A stretch of DNA of 64,000 nt from Bauldia sp. (GCA_026126025.1 JAHCJZ010000004.1:1-64000); one strand, 5' to 3'. Counted from the first letter of the stretch, positions 17,068 to 26,939 are shown. Program-made: numbers and translations. The notes: a model not told the origin generated them from the letters alone.

Positions 17068-19596
17068 TCAGAACGCGTCGAGTAGGCGCTCGAGATAGTC
17101 GCGCTCGAGCTGCGGCCGGTTCATCTCCTCCAGCCGCTCGCGGATCGTCTCCAGGATCTCCCGCGCCCGCTGGCGGTCGATCTCCTCCGGCACGTCGACG
17201 CCGCCACCGCGGGCGCCGCCTTCCTGCAGCGGCCGGCCGAGCGGATCCTGGCCCGCGCCGCGCTGCTGGCCGGAATCCTGGCCGCCGCCCTCGGCGGATT
17301 GCTGGCCGAGCTGCTCGATCATCGCCTGCGCGCCTTCGCGCAGCGCGTTGAGCGCATCGCTCTGCGGCGACAGCGCCTCGCTGGCGACGCCCTCGCCGAG
17401 CTCGCCGGCCGCGCGATCCATCGCTTCGCCGGCCTCGCCGAGCTGCGGGATCGGCTCCATGCCGGCGCCGTCGAACTCCTCCTGAAGCTGCTGGAGGTCC
17501 TGCTGGAGCTGCTGCTGCTGTTGCTGCAACTCGCCGGCGCGTGCCGCCTGCTCCTGGCGCCGCGCGGCGAGGTCGTCGAGGAGCTGCCGCGCTTCCTCGT
17601 CGCTGTTCGGCTGCGGCCAGGGCTGGTTCTGCTGCTGCTGGAGCGCGAAGGTCTCGTCCATCAGCCGCTGCTGGCGCTGCAGCATGTCGCCCAGCCGCTC
17701 GATCGCCTCGACGCCGCCCTGCTGGCGCTGCTGCAGCTGATCGACGGTCGCCGCCTCCAGGTTCTGCATCATCTCCTCGAGCTGATCGAGAAGATCATTG
17801 GCGGCCTGGCGCTGCCCCTGCTGCGCGAGGCTCTCCAGCTCGTTCAGCATGTCGTCGAGCTCGGAGATCTGCATCTGCTCGGCATTGCGGTCGATCGCCT
17901 GATCGCGCTCGCGCGCCTGCTGGGCGAGCGCCTGCATGTATTGCGCCATCGCATCACGGAGCGCGTCCATGAGCGCGGCGATCTCCTCCTCGCTAGCGCC
18001 GCGCTCGATCGCTTCGCGCAGCGCATCGGCGGCGGCCGCGAGCCGCGCTGCCTCGTCGGCAAGCGCGCCGTTCTCGATGCCGATCGCCACCTCCCACAGG
18101 AGATCGACGACGGCGCGGAGCTCGTCCTCGCTCCGGGCGTGAAGCAGCGCGTAATAGGCGGTGCGGATGCTGAGGAACGCGCCGGTGCCCGGTCCGAAAT
18201 ATTGCGGCGCATAGGTGAGAAGGTCGAGCGCGGTGGCGACGTCGACCGCCTCGCGCGCGTCGAGCGCGAGGTTGCGGCGCTGCTCGATCAGCGCCCGCGC
18301 CAGCGGCTCGCTGAAATTGCGCTCCGGCAGGGTGAAGGCGCGCGGATTGGTCGTGCCGGTCTGCCCCGCCGCGTCGGTGGCGGAGACATCCATCCGCACC
18401 GCCGCCCCGGCGAAGGGATGCTCGGTGAGGTCGGCGGTCGTTGCCGCGGCGCCGTCCGCCGACCCAGCGGGCGACAGCGTCAGCGCGATCGGCGACAGAT
18501 CGTAGAGCGGCTCGGCCTCGGCATCCCGCGCGCCCAGCGACAGCGCGGCGGTGGCGGAGACAACGCCATAATCGTCGGTCACGGTGTAGCGAAGCTGCAG
18601 CGAGCCGCCCGCCGAACGGCTCGGCTCGCCGACCAGCGCAATCACCGGCGGCTCGTCGGGGATGACGTCGAACGTCCAGCTGTAGGCCGCGACGCCGCCG
18701 GCCTCGATGTCGATCGTGGCGGTCTCACCGAGCGGGATCGTATATTCCGCGGGTCCGTCGCCGGCCGATGCGGCGAGCGGAACCTCCTCGCCGTCGCGCC
18801 GCACCACCACGTCGCCGCGCCCGGCGCCGATGCGGACGACGAGCTGCGTCCCCTCCGGCACCGCGATCGGCCCGGTGGACGCCCGCACCGCATCGCCGGT
18901 GAGGAAGATGGGCGGGCGGCCAGTGTAGCCCGGCGGCGTCGCCCACGCATCGATCCGCGCCATGGCCGCGGCTTCCCGGGCCGACGCCGGAGCAAGGCCG
19001 CGGAAGGCGTCTGCCACCCGTTCGGGCAGCACCGGCCCGGCATAGACGAACGCCACCGCGAGGATGAGGATGACGAGGTAGCGGATCGCGAAGGGATCGC
19101 GCCGCGCCACGCCCGGCGCCGGCGTGCCGGACCGCACGCGGCCGATGCCGGCAAGAAGCCGCTGGCGGTGGATCTGCCACAGCGCGCGCGTCGTGGCGTC
19201 GTTCGCCGGCGCCATCCGGTCGAGCGCGGCGGTCGCGCCGTGATGCAGCGAGCCGGTCACGCGCTCGACGCGCGCCAGCGCCGCCGCCCGCTTCGGCCAG
19301 CGGAGCCCGGCAAGCGGAACAAGGGCCGCGACCGCGCCGAGGCCGAACGCGGCGAGCACCGCGATGCGGACCCAGCCGGCCATCACCGCCCAGAGGCCGA
19401 ACCACGACACCGCGAGGAACAGCGCGGCGACGAGAAGGAGCGGCACCAGCCGCGGCCACAGGCTCTCCCAGAGGAGAACCCAGCGCGCCCGCCGCACGGC
19501 ACGGGAAACGCGCGCGCGAACCGCCGCCTCGTCCTGCCGGACGAGTCGATCGAGCGGGGCCGCTGGCGTCGGCCGCGACTGCGGTTCGAAGCTCAT
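17068..19596 (-). CDS. TIGR02302 (DUF4175) family membrane protein
   Basis: An 842-residue protein conserved in Hyphomicrobiales next to lysA. Membrane helices lie at about 38-55, 60-95 and 170-188. A periplasmic, Ig-like middle region follows (around 200-430), then a helical region. From about 590 to 720 there is a strongly Gln-rich coiled-coil stretch with runs of Q. The C-terminus (VPEEIDRQRAREILETIRERLEEMNRPQLERDYLERLLDAF, residues about 800-842) is the best conserved part. No biochemical role is established. Confidence 0.85.
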   Translation of the reverse strand: MSFEPQSRPTPAAPLDRLVRQDEAAVRARVSRAVRRARWVLLWESLWPRLVPLLLVAALFLAVSWFGLWAVMAGWVRIAVLAAFGLGAVAALVPLAGLRWPKRAAALARVERVTGSLHHGATAALDRMAPANDATTRALWQIHRQRLLAGIGRVRSGTPAPGVARRDPFAIRYLVILILAVAFVYAGPVLPERVADAFRGLAPASAREAAAMARIDAWATPPGYTGRPPIFLTGDAVRASTGPIAVPEGTQLVVRIGAGRGDVVVRRDGEEVPLAASAGDGPAEYTIPLGETATIDIEAGGVAAYSWTFDVIPDEPPVIALVGEPSRSAGGSLQLRYTVTDDYGVVSATAALSLGARDAEAEPLYDLSPIALTLSPAGSADGAAATTADLTEHPFAGAAVRMDVSATDAAGQTGTTNPRAFTLPERNFSEPLARALIEQRRNLALDAREAVDVATALDLLTYAPQYFGPGTGAFLSIRTAYYALLHARSEDELRAVVDLLWEVAIGIENGALADEAARLAAAADALREAIERGASEEEIAALMDALRDAMAQYMQALAQQARERDQAIDRNAEQMQISELDDMLNELESLAQQGQRQAANDLLDQLEEMMQNLEAATVDQLQQRQQGGVEAIERLGDMLQRQQRLMDETFALQQQQNQPWPQPNSDEEARQLLDDLAARRQEQAARAGELQQQQQQLQQDLQQLQEEFDGAGMEPIPQLGEAGEAMDRAAGELGEGVASEALSPQSDALNALREGAQAMIEQLGQQSAEGGGQDSGQQRGAGQDPLGRPLQEGGARGGGVDVPEEIDRQRAREILETIRERLEEMNRPQLERDYLERLLDAF

Positions 19597-19712
19597 TCTT
19601 CTCCGTCGAACACCGCCCCGGCCCTCGGCGCGGCGACCTTAGCAGCGCGGATCGGGCGGTACGAGCCTCGCATCAACGCCCGATGTGGCGAAACGAGGGT
19701 GGACGGGGCCTG

Positions 19713-20984
19713 CTACCCACCGAGCCAGGGCGGCAGGCGGTCCATCCCGATCAGCGCGTCATAGGTCTGGCGCGGCCGCACCACCGCCCAGTCCGACCCG
19801 CGCACCAGCACTTCGGGCAGGAGCGGCCGTGTGTTGTAGGTCCCGGCCTGCACGGCGCCATAGGCGCCGGCCGTCATCAGCGCGATCAGGTCGCCGGCGG
19901 CGAGCGGCGGCAGGCCCCGGCCATGGGCGAAATAGTCACCGGTCTCGCAGACCCCGCCGACCACGTCCGCCATCAGCAGCGGCGCGTCTCCGGTCGGCTC
20001 CCGCACCGGCTGGATGTCGTGCCAGGCGTCGTAGAGCGTCGGGCGGATGAGGTCGTTCATCGCGGCATCGACGATGACGAACGTCTTGCTGGCACCGGTC
20101 TTCACATAGACGACCCGCGACACCAGGATGCCGGCATTGCCGGCGATGAGGCGCCCGGGCTCGAGGATGATGCGGCAGCCGAGCGGCCCGAGCCGGCGGC
20201 GGAGCACGTCGGCATAGGCGGCGGGATCCGGCGGCGGCGGATCGCCCGCGCGGTATGGGATGCCGAGCCCGCCGCCGACATCGACATGGCGGATGGCATG
20301 GCCGTCGGCGCGCAGCAGCCCGACCAGCTCGGCCAGCCGCTCATAGGCTGCGTCGAACGGCGCGAGGTCGGTGATCTGGCTGCCGATATGCATCGCGACG
20401 CCGGTCACGTCGATCCCCGGCAGCGACCGCGCATGGGCGTAGGCGTCACGCGCCCTGTCGAACGGGATACCGAACTTGTTCTCGGCCTTGCCGGTGGTGA
20501 TCTTGGCGTGGGTCCGGGCGTCGACGTCCGGGTTGACCCGGAACGCGATCCGCGCCGTCGCGCCCTTCCCGGCCGCGATCGCCGAGATCGCCGCAAGCTC
20601 CGGCTCGGACTCCACGTTGAAGCAGCCGATGCCGGCGTCGATCGCGAACGCGATCTCCGCTGCCGTCTTGCCGACCCCGGCGAACATCACCCGCGACGGG
20701 TCGGCGCCGGCGGCCAGCACGCGCCGCAGCTCGCCCTCGGAGACGACGTCGAACCCGGCGCCCTCCGCGAGCAGGGTGCGGATCACCGCCTGGTTCGAGT
20801 TCGCCTTGATGGCGTAGCAAAGGAGCGCGTCGAGCCCGGCCAGCGCCTCGTTGAAGACGCGGTAGTGCCGGGTCAGCGTCGCGGTGGAGTAGCAGTAGAA
20901 CGGCGTCCCCACCGCATCAGCGATTGCGGGCAGCGGCACGTCCTCGGCGTGAAGGACGCCGTCGCGGTAGGCGAAGTGATGCAT
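19713..20984 (-). CDS. lysA: diaminopimelate decarboxylase
   Basis: A 423-residue PLP enzyme of the alanine-racemase fold. It decarboxylates meso-diaminopimelate to lysine, the last step of lysine synthesis. Lys60 in CYAIKANSN binds PLP. NKFGIP, MHIGSQI, VDVGGGLGIPY and EPGRLIAGNAG are family motifs, and the catalytic Cys is in GGVCETGD. It follows lptM by six bases with no evident ribosome site of its own, so coupling to lptM translation is likely. Confidence 0.96.
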   Translation of the reverse strand: MHHFAYRDGVLHAEDVPLPAIADAVGTPFYCYSTATLTRHYRVFNEALAGLDALLCYAIKANSNQAVIRTLLAEGAGFDVVSEGELRRVLAAGADPSRVMFAGVGKTAAEIAFAIDAGIGCFNVESEPELAAISAIAAGKGATARIAFRVNPDVDARTHAKITTGKAENKFGIPFDRARDAYAHARSLPGIDVTGVAMHIGSQITDLAPFDAAYERLAELVGLLRADGHAIRHVDVGGGLGIPYRAGDPPPPDPAAYADVLRRRLGPLGCRIILEPGRLIAGNAGILVSRVVYVKTGASKTFVIVDAAMNDLIRPTLYDAWHDIQPVREPTGDAPLLMADVVGGVCETGDYFAHGRGLPPLAAGDLIALMTAGAYGAVQAGTYNTRPLLPEVLVRGSDWAVVRPRQTYDALIGMDRLPPWLGG

Positions 20985-20990
20985 GGCCGG

Positions 20991-21116
20991 CTAGGGGCTT
21001 GCGGAACTGGTCGGCGGCAGCGGCGGCCCTTTGACCCCGCAACTGACGGCCGCCAGCGGCATGGCAAGGACGACGAGCGTGGCGATCCGGGCGAGCGTCT
21101 TCATCAAGAGTCTCAT
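20991..21116 (-). CDS. lptM: small LPS-assembly lipoprotein LptM-like
   Basis: A 41-residue (or 37-residue, from the ATG at 21104) lipoprotein. A hydrophobic signal ends in LAAVSC, and the mature protein begins CGVKGPPLPP, the signature of LptM (formerly YifL), which helps mature the LptDE outer-membrane LPS transporter. The tiny gene directly upstream of lysA is a widespread proteobacterial arrangement (dapF or lysA neighbourhood). It is easily missed in annotation because of its size. Confidence 0.85.
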   Translation of the reverse strand: MRLLMKTLARIATLVVLAMPLAAVSCGVKGPPLPPTSSASP

Positions 21117-21143
21117 ATGCGAAATCGAGGGAAAGGGCCATTC

Positions 21144-21172
21144 TTGAAAAAGTGGCTTCCAGAGGCTACTTT
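21144..21172 (+). promoter_or_regulatory. promoter of vapBC pair 1
   Basis: TTGAAA (21144-21149), a 17-base spacer and TACTTT (21167-21172). The expected first transcribed base is about 21179, the A of an ATG that has no close Shine-Dalgarno sequence. Confidence 0.45.
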
Positions 21173-21178
21173 GTAAAA

Positions 21179-21484
21179 ATGCGCACCGTCGGTATGAAAG
21201 TCCTGAAAAACAGGCTTAGCGAATACGTCAAGCTCGCCCGGGGCGGTGAGACTGTCTTCGTGACTGATCGCGAGCAAGTGGTTGCCGAGTTGCGGCCGCC
21301 TTCGGGCCAGCCGTCCGACGCCATCAGGCCCCGAACCGAAGCGGAGATCATGGACGATCTCGTACGCAGAGGTCTCGCATCACCGGCACGCACGCGACTG
21401 ACCGGCCCTCCACCGCGCCATCCGATCATGTCCTTTGAGGAGATGATGCGGGACCTCGATGAGTCGCGCGAAGACCGGGTGTGA
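21179..21484 (+). CDS. Phd/YefM-type antitoxin
   Basis: About 101 residues. The N-terminal MKVLKNRLSEYVKLARGGE and TVFVTDREQVVAEL segments match the DNA-binding Phd/YefM fold, and the Glu/Arg-rich C-terminus would neutralise the toxin. The ATG at 21179 is my choice; ATG 21194 and GTG 21152 are in frame. The last four bases (GTGA) overlap the toxin start. Lower GC than lysA and argH suggests acquisition. Confidence 0.8.
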   Translation: MRTVGMKVLKNRLSEYVKLARGGETVFVTDREQVVAELRPPSGQPSDAIRPRTEAEIMDDLVRRGLASPARTRLTGPPPRHPIMSFEEMMRDLDESREDRV

Positions 21485-21867
21485 TCTACCTCGACAGCTC
21501 AGTCGTGCTGGCTCATGTCCTGGCCGAGAATCGCCGCCCCGATGAGGCCCTTTGGCGGGAACCCCTGACGTCCAGCCTCCTCCTCTCATACGAAGTCTGG
21601 AATCGACTTAACGCCAAGAAGCTTGCCGCAGTGCACGGTGAGGATGCGGACGCCATCTTTGCCGCGACGGTGCTGATCGATCTCACTCCGACGATCCTTC
21701 GTCGTGCGCTGTCGCCTTTCCCGGCGCCGGTGCGGACGTTGGACGGGTTGCACTTGGCGACGATGGTCTTCCTTCAGCGCGAGAATGTGTACGTCGAGCT
21801 CGCGACCTACGATGTCCGCATGGCGACGGCCGCCGCGGCCCTCGGCATCGGCATCGCGGCGATCTGA
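21481..21867 (+). CDS. vapC: VapC-type PIN-domain toxin
   Basis: A 128-residue PIN-domain ribonuclease. Acidic residues in IYLDSSVV (Asp5), LSYEVWNRL, TLDGLHLATM and TYDVRM make the metal site. VapC toxins usually cleave tRNA or rRNA. The GTG start overlaps the antitoxin stop. The stop codon directly abuts the stop codon of the convergent SDR gene with no base between them. Confidence 0.85.
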   Translation: MIYLDSSVVLAHVLAENRRPDEALWREPLTSSLLLSYEVWNRLNAKKLAAVHGEDADAIFAATVLIDLTPTILRRALSPFPAPVRTLDGLHLATMVFLQRENVYVELATYDVRMATAAAALGIGIAAI

Positions 21868-22752
21868 CTACCCGAAGTCGATTCCCAGCGTTTCCAGCGC
21901 GTGCGCCCGCCAGTCGGGCTGCGAGCCGTCGAGGTCGGTGAAGCCGTATTCCTTGGCGAGGTTCCAGGTCGCGAGCGCCGCGCCGCTCCGTTTCATCACT
22001 TCGGGATCGGCGGCGAGCGCGGCGACGGCGCGGCCGAGATAGCGCGGCGTCTCCGAAGCCGCGAAATGCGGGTCGACTTTGGCGCCGTCGCGCCAGTTCG
22101 CCTCGGTCACGCCGAGGCGCTCCAGCATCGCCTCCGAGCGCAGGAATCCCGGGCTGACCGCGACGGCGGCGATGCCGTGGACACGCAGCTCCTCCGCCTG
22201 CGCCTTGGCGAAGCGGATCACGCCGGCCTTGGCGAGGTCGTAGAACAGCGAGCCGCGATAGCGGTCGGTGATGCCGTCGGTGATCTCGACGATCAGCCCT
22301 GCCTTTCGCGCCACCATCAGCGGCACCGCGAGCCGGCTGGTGATGATGTGCGTCGTCATGCCGAGCTCGATGATGCGAAGCCCGGCTTCGAGGCTGTGCT
22401 CGTGGAACGGCTTCTCCCACTCGGTGAGATCGTCGCCGCCCCAGATGTCGTTGACGAGGATGTCGAACCGCCCGTCCTCGTCCTTCGCGATGCGCTGTAC
22501 CAGCGCCGCAACCTCGGCGGGTTGGGTGTGGTCGACCCGCATCGCCACCGCCCTGCCGCCGGCCGCCGCGATGATGTCGGCGGTTTCCTCGATCGTCTCC
22601 GGCCGCGCCATCGGCGAGGGCGAGAGCCGCGTGCTGCGGCCGGTGGCGTAGACCTTGGCGCCGGCGAGCGCGAGCTCCAGCGCGATCGCCCGGCCGGCGC
22701 CGCGCGTGGCGCCCGCGACCAGCGCGACCTTGCCGTCGAGCGGCCCGGTCAC
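21868..22752 (-). CDS. SDR family oxidoreductase
   Basis: A 294-residue short-chain dehydrogenase: cofactor motif [11 protein letters not shown] near the N-terminus, and NDIWGGD at the usual NNAG position. The SxnYxxxK triad region is degenerate: [18 protein letters not shown] retains Tyr and Lys spaced by three residues. Substrate unknown. GTG at 22752 is chosen because it overlaps the argH stop (GTGA), so it is probably co-translated with argH. Confidence 0.85.
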   Translation of the reverse strand: MTGPLDGKVALVAGATRGAGRAIALELALAGAKVYATGRSTRLSPSPMARPETIEETADIIAAAGGRAVAMRVDHTQPAEVAALVQRIAKDEDGRFDILVNDIWGGDDLTEWEKPFHEHSLEAGLRIIELGMTTHIITSRLAVPLMVARKAGLIVEITDGITDRYRGSLFYDLAKAGVIRFAKAQAEELRVHGIAAVAVSPGFLRSEAMLERLGVTEANWRDGAKVDPHFAASETPRYLGRAVAALAADPEVMKRSGAALATWNLAKEYGFTDLDGSQPDWRAHALETLGIDFG

Positions 22753-24137
22753 CCGCGCTCCTTGAGCCGCGCGAGCCACGCCTCCGCTTCCCGGCGGACA
22801 TTGGCCGGCGCGGTGCCACCATAGGAGGTCCGGCTCTCGACCGAGCGTTCAACACCGAGCACCGCGAACACGTCCTCCGTGATCCGCGGCTCCACGGCCT
22901 GCATCTCGGCGAGCGGCAGCGCTTCGAGGTCGACGCCCGCGGCCGCGGCCTTCGCCACGATCCGCCCGGTCACGCCATGCGCCTCGCGGAACGGCATGCC
23001 GAGCGTGCGCACCAGCCAGTCGGCGAGGTCGGTCGCGGTGGCGTAGCCGGCGCCCGCGGCCTTCTTCATAGCCGCCGCGTCCGGCTCCATGTCGCCGACC
23101 ATGCCGCGCATCGCGGTGAGGCAGAGCGAGAGCGTCTCCAGCGCCATGAAGGTCTGCTCCTTGTCCTCCTGCATGTCCTTCTGGTAGGCGAGCGGCAGGC
23201 CCTTCATCACCATCATCAGCGCATTGAGCGCGCCGGTGATCCGGCCCGTCTTGGCGCGCACCAGCTCGGCGGCATCGGGATTGCGCTTCTGCGGCATGAT
23301 CGACGAGCCGGTCGAGAACCGGTCCGACAGCCGGATGAAGCCGAACTGCGCCGACGACCAGATCACGATCTCCTCGGCGAAACGCGACAGGTGGAGCGCG
23401 CAAAGGCTCGCGGCGGCGAGCGCCTCCAGCGCGAAATCGCGGTCGGAGACGCTGTCGAGCGAGTTGGCCGTCGGCCGGTCGAACCCCATCGCTTTTGCGG
23501 TGGCGTCGCGGTCGATCGGGAAAGACGTACCCGCCAGCGCCGCCGCGCCAAGGGGGGACTCATTGAGCCGCCTGCGCGCATCGAGGAACCGCCCGCGGTC
23601 GCGCTCCAGCATCTCGACATAGGCGAGGAGGTGGTGGCCGAAGGTGACCGGCTGCGCGGTCTGGAGATGGGTGAAACCCGGCATCACCGTCGCGGCATGC
23701 GCGAGTGCCTTCTCCGCCAGCGCCGCCTGCAGCGCCGTGATCTCGCCGGCCAGCGCGTCAATGGCGTCGCGGACCCAGAGCTTGAGGTCGGTCGCGACCT
23801 GGTCGTTCCGCGACCGCGCGGTGTGGAGCCGCCCGGCGGCCGCGCCGATGATCGCGGCGAGCCGGCTCTCGACATTCATGTGAATGTCTTCGAGGTCGCG
23901 CGAAAAGGTGAACGTCCCGGCCTCGATCTCGCCGCGGATCTGTTCGAGGCCTTCCCTGATGCGGGCTGCGTCATCCTGGCCGATGATCCCGGCCGCCGCC
24001 AGCATGGCGGCATGGGCGAGGCTGCCGTATATGTCCTGGCGGAAGAGCTTCTGGTCGAAATCGATCGACGCGTTGATCTCTTCCATGATGGCTGACGGGG
24101 CGTCGGCGAAGCGTCCGCCCCACATGCTGTTGCTCAT
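22749..24137 (-). CDS. argH: argininosuccinate lyase
   Basis: A 462-residue member of the fumarase/aspartase superfamily that splits argininosuccinate into arginine and fumarate. The start [10 protein letters not shown], then [46 protein letters not shown] and the catalytic signature [12 protein letters not shown] are all present. Start 24137 fits the family's N-terminus; the frame is open much further upstream through the opposite-strand tlpA and should not be used. Confidence 0.97.
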   Translation of the reverse strand: MSNSMWGGRFADAPSAIMEEINASIDFDQKLFRQDIYGSLAHAAMLAAAGIIGQDDAARIREGLEQIRGEIEAGTFTFSRDLEDIHMNVESRLAAIIGAAAGRLHTARSRNDQVATDLKLWVRDAIDALAGEITALQAALAEKALAHAATVMPGFTHLQTAQPVTFGHHLLAYVEMLERDRGRFLDARRRLNESPLGAAALAGTSFPIDRDATAKAMGFDRPTANSLDSVSDRDFALEALAAASLCALHLSRFAEEIVIWSSAQFGFIRLSDRFSTGSSIMPQKRNPDAAELVRAKTGRITGALNALMMVMKGLPLAYQKDMQEDKEQTFMALETLSLCLTAMRGMVGDMEPDAAAMKKAAGAGYATATDLADWLVRTLGMPFREAHGVTGRIVAKAAAAGVDLEALPLAEMQAVEPRITEDVFAVLGVERSVESRTSYGGTAPANVRREAEAWLARLKERG

Positions 24138-24161
24138 CGCCGTCTCCGGAGAGCCCCAGAA

Positions 24162-24797
24162 ATGCCAGTCGGTCCGACGCGCCGCAGAAGTCTGATCGGT
24201 CTCGGCGCGCTCGCAATCGTCGCGGTCGGGGCGGTGGCGGTATACGTCTCCCTCGATGCTGCTGGCAACCAGGCGAGCGCCGCCTGCGCCGCCGCGGTGA
24301 CCAAGGCGGACGCGGTCGAGCCCTTCGCCGTCGGCGAACTCGCCGCCTTCCGCACCGTCACCCGCGCCATCGACGCCTCGGCGCTCTCCTTCGAGCGGCC
24401 CGACGGCAGCCCGGTCGCGATGGCGGATTTCGCCGGGAAGACGATCCTCCTCAACCTCTGGGCCACCTGGTGCGCGCCGTGCCTTGCCGAGATGCCGGCG
24501 CTGGCGGCGCTCCAGGCCGAGGCCGGCTCGGACGCGTTCGAGGTCGTCACCGTCAACATGGACCCCAACAACCGCCCGGCCGACTGGCTCGCCCAGAACG
24601 ACGTCGCGCTGCCGCTCTATGTCGACCCGCGCCTGTCGCTCCTCAACGACACCCGCACCTTCGGCACCGTCGGCGGCCTCCCGACCACCTTCCTGATCGA
24701 CGAAGACAACTGCCTGATCGGCCTGATCGAAGGCCCCGCAGAGTGGAACGGCCGCGACGCCCACCGCCTGATCAACGCCGCGCTCGACGAGAGCTAG
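24162..24797 (+). CDS. tlpA: TlpA-family thiol:disulfide oxidoreductase
   Basis: A 211-residue protein anchored by one N-terminal helix (about 10-30) with a periplasmic thioredoxin fold. The active site is WCAPC (Cys104, Cys107) and the cis-Pro is in [10 protein letters not shown]. An extra Cys at 42 follows the helix. TlpA reduces periplasmic thiols, notably for cytochrome oxidase copper-site assembly. It diverges from argH with 24 bases between starts, the usual Hyphomicrobiales arrangement. Confidence 0.92.
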   Translation: MPVGPTRRRSLIGLGALAIVAVGAVAVYVSLDAAGNQASAACAAAVTKADAVEPFAVGELAAFRTVTRAIDASALSFERPDGSPVAMADFAGKTILLNLWATWCAPCLAEMPALAALQAEAGSDAFEVVTVNMDPNNRPADWLAQNDVALPLYVDPRLSLLNDTRTFGTVGGLPTTFLIDEDNCLIGLIEGPAEWNGRDAHRLINAALDES

Positions 24798-24824
24798 CGC
24801 CTCTACTCCAACGCGGTTGCGGTG

Positions 24825-26939
24825 CTAGGCCGCCATCGTGGCCGCAGCGAGCGCCGAGCGCGCGCCCTGGAGCCGGGTGACGTCGGCGAGCGCCCCAAGC
24901 TCCTGCGCCGCCGCGATCGCCTGGTCGTAATGGTTGAGCCCCTCGGCGCCGGCATGGAGCCCGGCCGCGGTCTCGGCCGCCATCTCGTGGTAGCGGAGCG
25001 CCTTTTCCTGGTCGCCGGCGAGCGCGAAATGCTGGGCGAGGAGGTGGGCCTTCTCCGCCAGCCTGTCGGCGAAGAGCGTCTCGATCGCCTCCGCGACCAG
25101 CCGGTGGAACTCGCGCCGCCGCCGGTTAAGGATGGTGCCATAGGCGGCGTCGCGCGCCAGCTCGTGGCGGAACATGTATTCGAGCTCGGGGTTGCGCCGC
25201 GACTCGCGCAGCAGCTCCACCCGCTCCAGCGAGGCAAGGTGCCGGTCGATCGCGATCGTCGCGTCCGAGATCGCCTGCAGGATGCGGTAGTAGAAGGAGC
25301 GGCCGATCACCGCGGCGCGCTGCAGCGTGGCGCGCGTCTCCTCGTCGAGCCGGTCCATCCGGGCGACGAGAAGGCCCTGCAGGCTGTCGGGGATCGCGAT
25401 GTCGGCGACGGCGGTGTCGGCCCGCCAGTGCAGCCCGTCATCCGTGCGGTAGACCACGCCGTCCTCGATCAGGGTGCGGACGATCTCCTCGACGAAATAC
25501 GGGTTGCCGTCGGCCTTGCGGAGGATCATGGCGCGGAGCTCGGCTGGAAGGTCGGCGATGTCCAGCAGCGCGGAGACCAGCCTGTCGGTATCGGCCGGGG
25601 CGAGCGGCTTCAGGTGAAGCTCGGCGTAGCGATGTGGGAACTCGGTCTCGGCGTGGACCTTGAGTTTCCAGCCCGGTCCCTGCCGCTCCGGCCGCGAAGT
25701 GGCGATGATGAGGAGCGAGCCTTCGTCGAGGAGGCCCATGAGGTGCTGGATCAGGTCGACCGAGGCCGTGTCCGCCCAGTGCAGGTCCTCCGCGACGATC
25801 ACCAGCGGGTTCGCCTGGCACTTCTGGCGGAACGCGGGATAGAGGACGTCGTAGATGTCTCGGCGGACCTCCTCCGTGGTGAATTCGTCGCCTGGATTGA
25901 CGCTCCGCGCATTGATGACGCGCTCGAAGCCGACGCTGCAGAGTGCGACGTCGTCCTCGGTGCCGCCCTTGGCCCGAATCCCGTCGCTCACCTTCTGGTG
26001 GATGACCTCCTTCGGATCGTCGGACTCGACGCCGAACATGGTGCGGGCGAAGTTCTGGAAGAGGCCGAATGGACGGCTGGAATCGTAGGGGACGCCCTGC
26101 ATCTGCAGCCAGTGCGCCGCGTCGCCGCCCTGGGCCATCCAGTGCTCCTGCAGCTCAGCGATCAGCCGGCTCTTGCCAAGCCCTGCCTCGCCGATGAGGC
26201 AGACGATGCGGCCACGGCCCTGCATCACGTCGACCATGGCGTCCGTCAGTACCGCCCATTCCCGGTCGCGCCCGATCATCGGCGCGCTGACGCCCTCGAT
26301 GCCGCGCAGGCGCCCGGGATTGGCGTTGGCGCGGAGCACCCGCCATGCCGCGATCGGCGCGCTCTTGCCCTTGACCTCGACCGGGCCGAGCGGCTCGCAA
26401 TCGAACAGCCGGCCCACCAGCTGGTGGGTGTCGTCAGAGCATTGGATCGTGCCTGGCGTCGCGGTCTGCTCCATCCGCGCGGCGACGTTGACCGCATCGC
26501 CGAGCGCGGTCTGCTCGGCGGCCTGCGGCGCGCCGACTTCGGCGACCACCGCCGGGCCGGTGTTGATCCCGATCCGCACCGTGAAGTCGATGTCGTGCCG
26601 CGCCTTCAGCTCCGCGCCATAGAGGCGGACTGCCTCCATCATGGCGAGCGCGGCGAGGATCGCGCGCTGCGGGTCGTCCTCATGCGCGGTCGGCGCGCCG
26701 AAGAAGGCGAGGATGCCGTCGCCCATCAGCCGCGCCACCGTACCATCATAGCGGCGGATCGCGTCGGTCAGCCGGGCGAAGGCCTCGCTGATGATCTCCG
26801 TCCAGTCCTCCGGATCGAAGCGCTCGGCGAGCGCGGTGGAGTTGGCGACGTCGCAGAACAGCGCCGTCACGACCCGCCGCTCGCCGCGCAGCGCCGTCGC
26901 GCCGCTGGTTGGAGGAGGAGTGTTTCCATTGGTCGGCAT
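24825..26939 (-). CDS. class III adenylate/guanylate cyclase with AAA ATPase domain
   Basis: A 704-residue protein. Residues 20-190 are a class III cyclase with both metal aspartates (ALFCDVANST and GDGILAFFG) and the transition-state Asn/Arg (GDAVNVAARME), so it looks active. Residues about 230-560 are a STAND-type AAA domain: Walker A GEAGLGKSR, Walker B VIVAEDLHWAD. The C-terminus is helical and probably a short TPR run. Relatives usually carry several hundred more TPR residues, so the sensor end is short here. The signal sensed is unknown. Confidence 0.9.
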   Translation of the reverse strand: MPTNGNTPPPTSGATALRGERRVVTALFCDVANSTALAERFDPEDWTEIISEAFARLTDAIRRYDGTVARLMGDGILAFFGAPTAHEDDPQRAILAALAMMEAVRLYGAELKARHDIDFTVRIGINTGPAVVAEVGAPQAAEQTALGDAVNVAARMEQTATPGTIQCSDDTHQLVGRLFDCEPLGPVEVKGKSAPIAAWRVLRANANPGRLRGIEGVSAPMIGRDREWAVLTDAMVDVMQGRGRIVCLIGEAGLGKSRLIAELQEHWMAQGGDAAHWLQMQGVPYDSSRPFGLFQNFARTMFGVESDDPKEVIHQKVSDGIRAKGGTEDDVALCSVGFERVINARSVNPGDEFTTEEVRRDIYDVLYPAFRQKCQANPLVIVAEDLHWADTASVDLIQHLMGLLDEGSLLIIATSRPERQGPGWKLKVHAETEFPHRYAELHLKPLAPADTDRLVSALLDIADLPAELRAMILRKADGNPYFVEEIVRTLIEDGVVYRTDDGLHWRADTAVADIAIPDSLQGLLVARMDRLDEETRATLQRAAVIGRSFYYRILQAISDATIAIDRHLASLERVELLRESRRNPELEYMFRHELARDAAYGTILNRRRREFHRLVAEAIETLFADRLAEKAHLLAQHFALAGDQEKALRYHEMAAETAAGLHAGAEGLNHYDQAIAAAQELGALADVTRLQGARSALAAATMAA

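Noticed and set aside
17299-19764. An 821-residue plus-strand frame opposite TIGR02302
   Set aside because: High-GC antisense shadow: Arg/Ala/Leu-rich, no recognisable domain, and the minus-strand gene has clear membrane and Gln-rich features.
24138-24764. N-terminal extension of argH to 671 residues
   Set aside because: The extra sequence is antisense to tlpA and the ArgH family starts at [10 protein letters not shown].
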